Positions 15,261 to 23,086 of a DNA stretch of 23,373 nt are shown piece by piece. A program made the position numbers and the translations under genes. Source of the stretch: an uncultured Verrucomicrobiota bacterium (GTDB taxonomy: Bacteria > Verrucomicrobiota > Kiritimatiellia > RFP12 > UBA1067); NCBI GenBank assembly GCA_945487985.1, contig CALYTX010000002.1:1-23373 (forward strand). The letters are read 5' to 3'. Every line of letters begins with the position of its first letter. Position 1 is the first letter of the stretch. Below the pieces are notes generated by a model. That model had not been told where the DNA came from, did not search any database, and was given only the letters and a program-made list of their open reading frames with translations.

Positions 15261-16430
15261 ATGAGAAAAGCCTTTACGCTGATTGAAATGATGATTGTCG
15301 TCACGATTATCGTCGTGTTGATGACGATCACGTTTCGCCTGTCCAAGATTGGCCAGGGCGCGGATGCGCGCACGCGCACGGTGACGCGGATGCAGAAGCT
15401 CGAGAACTGTCTTTCTGGCTATCATGCGGCCTTCGGCAGTTATCCGCCCGTCAAGCTGCACGGTTCGCGCGACATCTACAGTCAGGTAGACCGGCACGGC
15501 ATTCAGACAGACGAACGCAACGAAAGCCTTTGGGGGTGGACGAGTATCGGCGAGGATGCTGAATATCGCGCCTGGGCTCAAGTGAATGCCGCTTGTAAGT
15601 CGCAGCCGGTCGACTGTCGCTTTCCCTATCCCGATGGCTACTCGAAAAAGATCGACAAAGTTTCGGAGGAAATGCGTCGGCGTGCGAATACGGGTGGCAA
15701 GCGTTATGAGAAATACACCCAGAGCGAGGATATCCGGCAGAAGCTGATTGCCGGCTTCGACGATGGCTGCACGCGCAACGTCGGTCGCCATTCCCAGCAC
15801 AAGGACGAAATCGACTGGCGCAATGTGCAGCTTTTCAAGTTCGGGCTGATGAGTTTCTTGCTGCCGCGCTACTTAGTGATGATGAACGGTGATGATGTGT
15901 TCTTCAGCGAATACAAGCAATGGACGGGCAACAATGTGATTCCGTCCGACCCGTTCACCGGCAACAGTTTTTCGTCATGGGATCAGGTGAAGCAGTTCTC
16001 CGGCGGCTCTTCCTCGGTCGATCTGGCGAAAGTTGCCAACGTGCCTTCCCAGGCGATTTGCGCGCGCTGGATGCCGAATCTTGAAGGCACCTGCCGGGCA
16101 AACCACGATTATTCGCTTTTCGGCATCAACATCTGCGATGGCAGCGGCGGCGAGTTGAACGTGGAAAATGTCGGAATCGAAGTTTTTTCGCCGGCTGGCG
16201 AAGATTCCAGCGCCAACCAGTATATACTCGACGGTATTTCAGTTTGCGACGGGTGGAATCAGGATTTTTACTACTATTCGCCTGCGCCTTACCAGACGTA
16301 TACACTGTGGAGTGCCGGGTCCAACGGGCGGACATTCCCGCCGTGGATTTCCCGCAAGGGTCTTTCCAGTAAGGCCAACGAGTGCGTGAGCCTGTGGATT
16401 CACGATGATATCGTGCAGATGGCGCATTGA
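15261..16430 (+). CDS. Large prepilin-like protein, Cys-rich, function unknown
   Basis: A 389-residue protein with a class III signal MRKA|FTLIEMMIVV: basic leader, Ala at -1, Phe at +1, Glu at +5, then a 20-residue hydrophobic helix. A prepilin peptidase would cut after Ala4 and the protein would enter a pilus-like fibre through its helix. The C-terminal 350 residues are far larger than in a normal pseudopilin (about 100-150) and match no family I can name. They are rich in Tyr, Trp and Asp and hold nine cysteines, which could form disulfides in the periplasm. Features include VQLFKFGLMSFLLPRYLVMM and repeated CDG segments (NICDGSGG, SVCDGWNQ). The ribosome binding site is weak. It sits between gspF and a GspG-like gene, so a minor or tip pseudopilin is plausible. 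Confidence 0.75.
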   Translation: MRKAFTLIEMMIVVTIIVVLMTITFRLSKIGQGADARTRTVTRMQKLENCLSGYHAAFGSYPPVKLHGSRDIYSQVDRHGIQTDERNESLWGWTSIGEDAEYRAWAQVNAACKSQPVDCRFPYPDGYSKKIDKVSEEMRRRANTGGKRYEKYTQSEDIRQKLIAGFDDGCTRNVGRHSQHKDEIDWRNVQLFKFGLMSFLLPRYLVMMNGDDVFFSEYKQWTGNNVIPSDPFTGNSFSSWDQVKQFSGGSSSVDLAKVANVPSQAICARWMPNLEGTCRANHDYSLFGINICDGSGGELNVENVGIEVFSPAGEDSSANQYILDGISVCDGWNQDFYYYSPAPYQTYTLWSAGSNGRTFPPWISRKGLSSKANECVSLWIHDDIVQMAH

Positions 16431-16448
16431 CGAGGAGGAGGTTGAAGC

Positions 16449-17072
16449 ATGGTTGGAAAAAAGGGGTTCACGCTGATTGAGATGCTGGTGGTGATCGGCA
16501 TTATCGGCATTCTCATCGCCGCGGGCATAGGGGCGTTTTCGCGAATGACGCGCACAGCCGAGCGCCAGCGCTGTCAGGAACTCGTCGCGAACACCGCCAC
16601 CGCCCTCGCGGCGCTGTTCAATGAAAACGGCAGTTGGCCCAAGGCGCTGCTCGCCAATGGCGGGGCCAGAGACGGCGAGCTCGACGAGCGCGCGGCATAT
16701 CCGCTCGCCAAGGGCGGCTATATGACGCTGAGCAGCGATTCCGGCGCGGGGCGGCTGACCGGCTACGACAAGTTCGGGGTAGTCTCGCCCTGGGCGCAGG
16801 CCTTGATCAAGGCCAAGGGTACGAGTGCGGCGCTTTCGTCGAAGGTGCCCGGCGGGGGCACGATCAAAGACCACATCCTCCACTACGCGCTCGATGTCGA
16901 CGGTGATGGCATTATCGACGGCGCGAGCGTGGGCGGGGAATCAATCAACGTGCGCGCGACGGTGATCGTCTGGGCTGCGGGGCAGGACGGCAAGATCGAA
17001 CCCTCCCGTCTCGGGCGGAAAAGCGACGATGTCTATAGCTGGACCTACGGGCAAACCCAACACGTGAAATGA
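16449..17072 (+). CDS. GspG-like pseudopilin
   Basis: A 207-residue prepilin-like protein. The signal MVGKKG|FTLIEMLVVIGII has Gly at -1 and Glu at +5. The hydrophobic helix spans about 7-27, followed by an amphipathic helix typical of pseudopilins (RTAERQRCQELVANTATALAAL) and SWPKALL. DVDGDGIIDG near 150 resembles a calcium-binding loop. The ending, WAAGQDGKIEPSRLGRKSDDVYSW, is like the GspG C-terminus, where Asp/Gly residues bind calcium. It has the strongest ribosome binding site of the operon (GAGGAGG ending at 16441, seven bases before ATG), which hints at high expression. It could be a major subunit. The next gene starts one base after its stop. Confidence 0.82.
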   Translation: MVGKKGFTLIEMLVVIGIIGILIAAGIGAFSRMTRTAERQRCQELVANTATALAALFNENGSWPKALLANGGARDGELDERAAYPLAKGGYMTLSSDSGAGRLTGYDKFGVVSPWAQALIKAKGTSAALSSKVPGGGTIKDHILHYALDVDGDGIIDGASVGGESINVRATVIVWAAGQDGKIEPSRLGRKSDDVYSWTYGQTQHVK

Positions 17073-17073
17073 C

Positions 17074-17637
17074 ATGAAGAAGGGTTTTACCATCATCGAG
17101 CTGGCCGTGGTGATTGCCATTTTAGGCATTCTCCTTGGAATCGTCTCGACGGCGGCGGCCAGTTCCATCCGGCAGGCGCGCATTCGCAAGGCCGAGTCGC
17201 TGTGCATCTGCGTGCAGCAGGGGCTGGCGACGTATTATGCGCAGAAGGACCGCTGGCCAGATCCGATTGGCGATGCGAACAATCTCGGTACGCGCTCGAA
17301 CGACGAGGGCATAAACAACCAGTCCGATGCCAACCGCTATGTGCTTAACGCCTCGGAGGTTCGCAGCGTAATCAGGGCGCTCGTCGACGAGGCGAAGAAG
17401 GGTAATCCCCTGATGGATATTTCGGGGCTGTATGTCTCGCGCAGTCCGGGCGAGAGCGGACAGAAGGGCTACGGACTCGATTTCATGGACGCGATTCACG
17501 GTACGCGCAAGTCGCAGAAGAAGATGTCCACCAGCGAGATGTATTTCGGCTATCCCGAGCCCGACCACGGCTATTTCCGGCGTTTTAAGATTGTTTATTC
17601 CCTGCCAACCGATGAAATGAAAGTGAGCCAGCAATGA
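17074..17637 (+). CDS. Pseudopilin-like protein
   Basis: A 187-residue prepilin-like protein with MKKG|FTIIELAVVIAILGIL: Gly at -1, Phe at +1, Glu at +5. The membrane helix is followed by SSIRQARIRKAESLCICVQQGLATYYAQKDRWPDPIG, a helix-plus-WP pattern found in GspG-type subunits. The rest (about 60-187) is not a domain I recognise; it lacks the DPWG motif. It starts one base after the preceding stop and its own stop overlaps the next start by four bases, so translation is tightly coupled on both sides. Probably a subunit of the same fibre. Which Gsp member it corresponds to cannot be fixed from sequence. Confidence 0.78.
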   Translation: MKKGFTIIELAVVIAILGILLGIVSTAAASSIRQARIRKAESLCICVQQGLATYYAQKDRWPDPIGDANNLGTRSNDEGINNQSDANRYVLNASEVRSVIRALVDEAKKGNPLMDISGLYVSRSPGESGQKGYGLDFMDAIHGTRKSQKKMSTSEMYFGYPEPDHGYFRRFKIVYSLPTDEMKVSQQ

Positions 17638-18488
17638 CCAGGCGAGCGTTCACATTGGTAGAACTTATGGTGGTCATTATGATCATGGGCATCCTCGGCA
17701 CCGTTTCCGTAGGCGGTTACCGGGCGATGCAGCGCGGCATTGAAGAGCGCGGGGTCATGCAGAATGTGAACCAGTTCATTCGCAGCGCCTACCAGCGCGC
17801 GCAAATCGACCGCCTGCCAGTGGCGGTGTATTTCTGGAACGAGACGCTGCGCGAGGAAACCGACGCGGAAACGATAATCGTTGTCGGCAAGGCCGTAGCC
17901 GTGCGCCGGGCGGGTCGGCTGACGAAGGTGCAGGGCAGTTATTTGTACGACGAGTTCGGGGATTTGAGTTTCAACCGGCTGGTGCTTGACGAAGACGCAG
18001 AAGACTTGTCAGGGGCGGACGATTCGGGCGGCGCCGTCCAGGGCGAGGGCGTTTACCTGTACAAGATTTCCGGCAACGAAGGCTCGCAGTTCCAGCGTTC
18101 GCTCATCAGTCAGACTACGAAACGCATGCCGCTCACCGAGCCGCTGATTCTCGGCGGACAGGGAGAGATGGAGAACTTTGCCTACGAGTTGATCGACAAG
18201 GGTGGCGTGAGCTGGCAGACTGGCGACGCGTACGGTTTTGAGTTCGCTACGCTCGAGCTGCCGCACGGGTTTATTTTCGGATCGACCTATTCGCGCTCGA
18301 TTGGGAACCCCGTGGCGGGCGAGGATCTGATTCGCTTCAAGGTGAGCGCCAATTCCGGTAACGGCGCGACCAGCGGAACAATGGGGCGCAGCACCATCCA
18401 GATTTCGAGTCTGCGGCCAGATTCGAGCGGCAATCTCGCCGCCCAGACCGTCGGCACGACCGACAGCCCTACGAGGAGTCTTCGCTGA
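17634..18488 (+). CDS. GspH-like minor pseudopilin
   Basis: A 284-residue prepilin-like protein with MTRRA|FTLVELMVVIMIMGIL (Ala at -1, Glu at +5). After the helix it continues with YRAMQRGIEERGVMQNVNQFIRSAYQRAQIDRLPVAVYFW. That pattern of a long helix followed by a beta strand commenting on residues previously produced is typical of GspH/FimT minor pseudopilins, which are usually 150-190 residues. Here the C-terminal part is longer, with Ser/Gly/Thr-rich stretches (GATSGTMGRS, AQTVGTTDSPTRS) at the end. It lies first in an H-I-J-G-K-like order. It overlaps the previous gene by four bases and the next by one. Confidence 0.78.
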   Translation: MTRRAFTLVELMVVIMIMGILGTVSVGGYRAMQRGIEERGVMQNVNQFIRSAYQRAQIDRLPVAVYFWNETLREETDAETIIVVGKAVAVRRAGRLTKVQGSYLYDEFGDLSFNRLVLDEDAEDLSGADDSGGAVQGEGVYLYKISGNEGSQFQRSLISQTTKRMPLTEPLILGGQGEMENFAYELIDKGGVSWQTGDAYGFEFATLELPHGFIFGSTYSRSIGNPVAGEDLIRFKVSANSGNGATSGTMGRSTIQISSLRPDSSGNLAAQTVGTTDSPTRSLR

Positions 18489-19027
18489 TGATGAGAAAAG
18501 CCTTTACTTTGATGGAAGTGAATCTGGCCATTCTGATAATGGCCGGCGGGGTGTTGTCGGTATGCGGACTTTTCTCGCTGGGATACCGCGAGAACCGCCA
18601 AAGCCGCGAAGACGTGGCGGCCTCTTCGTATGCCGATGCGGTGATAAGTCCGCTCGTCATGGCCATCGGCGCGACCAATATCAAGTGGAGCGTGTTCAAG
18701 ACTATGCCGAGCTATCCATCCGACCGGGGCTGGAGCGATTATTTCAACAGCCAGGGCATAGTTACGAGCGACCCGGAAAGTCAGGCCAAGAGTGTCTTCG
18801 ATGCGGTGATGGGCAAGATGAGCTCGGCCGCGAAAGGTCCGTTGAATGTCAATACGACCTTCCCTTCGGCGGCGGCGGCCAATATGCGCGCCGGCCTTGT
18901 GGTTCAACACGACGAGGATTCGGCAATTGTAAAGATATGTTTCCGCGCCACTAAGCTCCCCAGCGAACTGCTGGCCATGCCGATATTCTACACCGAAGTA
19001 AGGTTCCAGGGGCTTGCCAACGAATGA
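18488..19027 (+). CDS. GspI-like minor pseudopilin
   Basis: A 179-residue prepilin-like protein with MMRKA|FTLMEVNLAILIMAGGVLSV. The FTL-x-EV-x-LAI pattern is characteristic of GspI and of the PVC proteins related to it. Ala is at -1 and Glu at +5. The first ATG (18488) overlaps the preceding TGA as TGATG; a second ATG at 18491 is an equally possible start. The helix is followed by GYRENRQSREDVAASSYADAV and a short alpha/beta domain. In type II secretion, GspI nucleates the tip complex with GspJ and GspK, and the next genes are J- and K-like. Confidence 0.78.
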   Translation: MMRKAFTLMEVNLAILIMAGGVLSVCGLFSLGYRENRQSREDVAASSYADAVISPLVMAIGATNIKWSVFKTMPSYPSDRGWSDYFNSQGIVTSDPESQAKSVFDAVMGKMSSAAKGPLNVNTTFPSAAAANMRAGLVVQHDEDSAIVKICFRATKLPSELLAMPIFYTEVRFQGLANE

Positions 19028-19521
19028 AAAAGGCCTTCACCATTCTCGAACTATTGGTCGCCAGTCTGCTGCTGGGGATGTTGATGACTATTCTCACGAT
19101 GATCTTCAACCAGTCGTCGATTGCCTGGCGCACTGGCGTGGCGGGTGTTGCCGATCTCGACGATGTGCGCAACAACATCGCCGAGGTTCGCGAAGAGGCT
19201 GACAACGCTTATATCTGGAACAACGAGGTTCACCGGCTTTTGGGGCTGTGGGACGACAACGGCCAACTGCGCACGCGCGCCTGGGACGCGCCCGGCAGCG
19301 CCGAGGCGGCCAAGGATAATGCCACGGCCGCGTTTCTCCAGGCTCGAGGGGGAGGCTTCCGCGACGATTCCAAGCCCGAAGACTTCAAAATTATTTCTGT
19401 CGGCAGCGGCGCTTCCGGCACCTCCATCAAAACATACACGATTAATGTGAAAAGCGCCGGGCCCAACCGCAAGTTCGGCGATTGGGACGACATTTGGAGT
19501 TTCCCCGATGATTTCAATTAA
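19024..19521 (+). CDS. GspJ-like minor pseudopilin
   Basis: A 165-residue prepilin-like protein with MKKA|FTILELLVASLLLGMLMT (Ala at -1, Glu at +5). FTxLELLVA is typical of GspJ. The helix continues into SSIAWRTGVAGVADLDDVRNNIAEVREE, then a small domain with a Gly-rich loop (ARGGGFRDDSK) and an end WDDIWSFPDDF. It overlaps the previous gene by four bases (ATGA) and the next by 14. The position between I-like and G/K-like genes supports a tip-complex role. Confidence 0.76.
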   Translation: MKKAFTILELLVASLLLGMLMTILTMIFNQSSIAWRTGVAGVADLDDVRNNIAEVREEADNAYIWNNEVHRLLGLWDDNGQLRTRAWDAPGSAEAAKDNATAAFLQARGGGFRDDSKPEDFKIISVGSGASGTSIKTYTINVKSAGPNRKFGDWDDIWSFPDDFN

Positions 19522-19978
19522 AAGAGGTTTCACCCTAATCGAGCTGATGGTGGTGATTGCGATGATTGCGATGATCATCGGTGCGCTGGCAACTTCGTAC
19601 ACATCGGCGCAGGAGCGCTCTCGCGTCGAAAAGGCGCGCAGCGAGGTGAAGGCGATTTCGCAGGCGATTCTCGCCTATGAGAACTTCAATCGCGATACTG
19701 GCGAGCTTCCCACGATGACCGATCGCGAGGCCGACTCGGGTTCGATCGGATTTCTCATCGGCAATGGCGGCAATGCCGAATCTGGCGGCAGGATCCCGGC
19801 TTTGCTGTTGGCGGCGTTGCAGTCGGGCGGGAAGATGCGCGATCCCTGGGGAACGCCTTACAGGATTACGATCCGGCCCGGCGGGGCGGCCATCAAGATG
19901 GAAAGCGCTTCCGGCGCGATGCAGACCGGCTATATGCTGCCGAACTTGTACCGTCTTTCCGAGGAGGAACGCCAATGA
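19508..19978 (+). CDS. GspG-type (major) pseudopilin
   Basis: A 156-residue protein, the normal size for GspG. The signal MISIKRG|FTLIELMVVIAMIAMI has Gly at -1 and Glu at +5. After the helix comes ERSRVEKARSEVKAISQAILAYENFNRDTGELPT, then IPALLLAALQSGGKMRDPWGTPYRITIRPGG. The DPWG-x-PY motif is the hallmark of GspG major pseudopilins. It is therefore a better candidate for the main fibre subunit than the other G-like gene at 16449. Its start lies 14 bases inside the preceding gene and its end overlaps the next by four bases. It lacks the usual calcium-site ending and stops with YMLPNLYRLSEEERQ. Confidence 0.85.
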   Translation: MISIKRGFTLIELMVVIAMIAMIIGALATSYTSAQERSRVEKARSEVKAISQAILAYENFNRDTGELPTMTDREADSGSIGFLIGNGGNAESGGRIPALLLAALQSGGKMRDPWGTPYRITIRPGGAAIKMESASGAMQTGYMLPNLYRLSEEERQ

Positions 19979-22900
19979 TTCGCAGACCGGCCAAGAAGGG
20001 CAGTGCGCTTTTGATCGTGCTGGGGATGAGCGCGTTTATGCTCGTTTCGGCGATCGCCTTTTCCGCCTATATGCGCGCCGCGCGATTGCCTTCGAGCTAT
20101 CTGCGTCGCACGGCGTCCTCGCGGCTTTTGGTGAAGGCGGGTTTGGCGCGCGCGATCGACGCGGTCGATCGCGCCATCAACAACAATCCCCATCCGGGAG
20201 TGGGATCGATGGTGGCTGCCGGCGGCGCCAAGAATGTCTGGAAACACCGGGTCTTCATGGGCTCGGATAGCGAGCTTTCCCCTGAAGGGACGGTTTCTCC
20301 GCTCTGCCTTGAGGCGCTTGCCTATATTCCTCCGCCGCTGGTCAACGAGGCGCGATACTATTCGCGCCGTTCGCCCACTTGCCAGTGGGCTTCGCTCGGT
20401 TTCGATTCTGGGCGTTACGCCTATTGTGCACTCGATGTGTCGGATTATTTCGATGTCAACCGCCTTACGGCGAACAGCGCGCGCTCTTCCGCTCCGGCCC
20501 GGCGGACATCTTTCGCTTACCTCTTCGAAAGCGATACGCACAAATCTTCCGGCTCGGGCGCGGGCGCTTGGGACAGTTTTATGGAGCAGTTCCGCGGCCC
20601 TGCCGACGAGAATACCTTGCGGTACGATTTCAAGGCGAACTCGCCACTGATTTCGCTGGCCGATTTCAATCTCGCGCTTGGCCGACACGGCAAAATCGGC
20701 GAATTCTCGAGTCCCTTCTACGACTACCTGCAAAACAGCGGCGGCACCGGGTTCTACAATACCTCGTCCGATGCCGATGAAGATCGTTTGCGCAGAATGA
20801 CGTTCGTTACCGACGGGCTTTTCTGTGAAGACGAGGAAGAAACAGACGCCGCGGGCAATCCTATCGAACGCTTTGATTTGAACGACGGCGACAACCAACC
20901 GTTCGCCCCAGAGTTTCTCGCTGCAACGAAGGCTGCGCTTTCCGATGTCGTGCTGGGCAAGCGACTGCTTTCCGATGGCCATATGAAATGGCTTGAGAAG
21001 TTGAGCGGACTCGGCTGCGCGGCACTCTACGACTATCTTGATCCCGACCATGTGCCGATTTCGCTCTCGGTGCCGACTACCGAACGCGTGCCGATGATTT
21101 GCGGTATGCGTCCCTTGGTTCCCAACTCCAAGTTCGGCGTGCGCAAGGAGCTTACGCCCGCCGATACGGTGATTGAGAATATCGATGCGACAACGCGCAT
21201 GGTTGAGCGGAAGGTTCGCTATGTGGTCGATTCAAGCAAATTCATCGCCGGCTTCCTCCCCGGCGAAATCAAGACACTCGTCGTCTTCCCTTTCGCCCAT
21301 GCCGATGAAAAAGACAGTTCTTCGTTCAAGGTCGATGGCCGCCTGAGCATGTTTTTCACGAGCGAAGAAATGTCGCTTAGAACCGGCGAGGTCGGCGACC
21401 TTCTGCATCTCGATTCGTCCAACATCGGCAATGGCGGACTCGATTCCGCCAAGGGGCTTATCAATATCAAACTTTCCGATGAGCCGATATCCATCGCTTC
21501 GAAGATATCGCAAGAGCAGGACGCAGTGAAGGAAATCTCGCTTTCCCTCCGCGATGGACAGACTCTCGGTCCGGCCCTTTCGATGGAGGGTAACGAGATT
21601 CTCAGCATAACCTATCGCTGGCGCCAGACGATGAATACCAATACTGGCGGCGTGTCTGGGCTGGGCACCTGGACACCTACATTCAATGATGTATGGAAGA
21701 ACCCCCAGACGGCAGAAGAGATTATCGCCCACTGTGGAATACCGGCCTTGAAGGCAGACGGAACGGTAGATCCAGACTTCACCGATGCGAAAATGGCCGA
21801 TTTTGTCAAAGCCGGCATCACCAGCGGCAAGCGCATGATTCTCAATGCCGCGGTGTGGTTGCGGGTCAAGGATACGGATGGAAAAATTGTCGATATGGTG
21901 CCCGCGTGCCTTAACGACGACAAAATCCAGAATTCAGTGAACGATCCCGATCCGCGTATTCAGCTGGTCGGCAAGGACGAGTTCGCCGGCGTGCCGTTTC
22001 CGGTGATGCGCTTTGATACGGGTATCGATTTCACCTTGTCGGTTGATGAGTTGGAAAAGCTTTCCGTGCCGAACCAAGAAAAAGATATCATAATTGCGCC
22101 CGAGGGGGCGATCGTTGCCGACCCGCGCTACAATTTCGCGCCTGAGCACTGGTTTAAGTTGGCTGGCGAATTGACGGCGGAAACCTATCTTGGCGCCTGT
22201 CAGGTTGGCTCTGGTGATCGCGACGGAGATATCTTCATGGCCACCTCCGATGCGGGCTACATGCAAAGTCCCCACGAGGCTGCCTTCCTGCCGCGGTTCA
22301 CAGATCTTCGCTCGTACGGCGACCGGATAAGTTCGGGCAATATGATCGCGCCAGACCGTGGCTACGGCGGCAAGACGATTCCTGGCTCCTTCGCCCAAAC
22401 CGCCAACAACGCCTTGGCCTGGCGGACTTATGATACTATCGACATTGATTACGACGCCTTCTGCGATTTGCCGTGGACGAGCGACGGGGCGGGGTATAAG
22501 GTCAACCCCTATTCCGATTCGACCAATGTGTTGATGGCTGTTTTCGCCAACACGCCGATTGATTGGAAGCGGGCGTCTACCAATGTCGCCGACGGCGTTT
22601 CGGAATGCGCGGGCGATTTCATGGATGATGCGCAGGGCTTCAACAAGAAATATGCCTTCAACGAATATTCTTCGTCGGCGAAATTCGCCTGGAAAGACCT
22701 CGAAGGAATTGCCGGCAGATTCTCCGATGTCGTGCGTCAGAAGACCGACTGGGAATCGGCGTGGCGCGATCTCGGGTGGTACGACGGTCTCGAGAAGTTG
22801 TGCGGCGTGACGCTTGACAGCGAGACGGATAATCTGTGGTTTGCCGACCGCAAATTTCTCTACGGCTACTGGAGAGAGGCGTTTGCCGCCCGGCAGCAGT

Positions 22901-23076
22901 TGTTCATCATCTTCGTTCGCGCCGAGCCGATGATGATGGGCGGCGGTGCCGTGGGGTTGATCCCCCCGCAACTTGGCGCGCGGGCGGTGGCGGTGGTTTG
23001 GCGTGATCCGTGTCCTTCGCGCGAGCCCGGCGATCCCCATCAAACGCGCATTTTGTTCTATCGCCAATTCGAATAA
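19975..23076 (+). CDS. Very large GspK-like / Verru_Chthon cassette A-like protein
   Basis: A 1033-residue protein, about three times the length of GspK (around 320). The N-terminus PAKKG|SALLIVLGMSAFMLVSAIAFSAYMRAARL has a basic leader, Gly and then a membrane helix. It lacks both the Phe at +1 and the Glu at +5 of ordinary pilins, and loss of Glu5 is a known trait of GspK. RLLVKAGLARAIDAVDRAI follows the helix as in GspK and PilX-like proteins. The remaining 950 or so residues match nothing I can name. They contain about 13 cysteines and GRYAYCALDVSDYFDVN near residue 143, a pattern like the GspK 'D.sGk.NiN' segment. The large size beside H-, I- and J-like genes recalls the Verru_Chthon cassette. 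It would be expected at the fibre tip. ATGA overlap with the preceding gene. Confidence 0.75.
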   Translation: MIRRPAKKGSALLIVLGMSAFMLVSAIAFSAYMRAARLPSSYLRRTASSRLLVKAGLARAIDAVDRAINNNPHPGVGSMVAAGGAKNVWKHRVFMGSDSELSPEGTVSPLCLEALAYIPPPLVNEARYYSRRSPTCQWASLGFDSGRYAYCALDVSDYFDVNRLTANSARSSAPARRTSFAYLFESDTHKSSGSGAGAWDSFMEQFRGPADENTLRYDFKANSPLISLADFNLALGRHGKIGEFSSPFYDYLQNSGGTGFYNTSSDADEDRLRRMTFVTDGLFCEDEEETDAAGNPIERFDLNDGDNQPFAPEFLAATKAALSDVVLGKRLLSDGHMKWLEKLSGLGCAALYDYLDPDHVPISLSVPTTERVPMICGMRPLVPNSKFGVRKELTPADTVIENIDATTRMVERKVRYVVDSSKFIAGFLPGEIKTLVVFPFAHADEKDSSSFKVDGRLSMFFTSEEMSLRTGEVGDLLHLDSSNIGNGGLDSAKGLINIKLSDEPISIASKISQEQDAVKEISLSLRDGQTLGPALSMEGNEILSITYRWRQTMNTNTGGVSGLGTWTPTFNDVWKNPQTAEEIIAHCGIPALKADGTVDPDFTDAKMADFVKAGITSGKRMILNAAVWLRVKDTDGKIVDMVPACLNDDKIQNSVNDPDPRIQLVGKDEFAGVPFPVMRFDTGIDFTLSVDELEKLSVPNQEKDIIIAPEGAIVADPRYNFAPEHWFKLAGELTAETYLGACQVGSGDRDGDIFMATSDAGYMQSPHEAAFLPRFTDLRSYGDRISSGNMIAPDRGYGGKTIPGSFAQTANNALAWRTYDTIDIDYDAFCDLPWTSDGAGYKVNPYSDSTNVLMAVFANTPIDWKRASTNVADGVSECAGDFMDDAQGFNKKYAFNEYSSSAKFAWKDLEGIAGRFSDVVRQKTDWESAWRDLGWYDGLEKLCGVTLDSETDNLWFADRKFLYGYWREAFAARQQLFIIFVRAEPMMMGGGAVGLIPPQLGARAVAVVWRDPCPSREPGDPHQTRILFYRQFE

Positions 23077-23086
23077 GAGTCCACCC

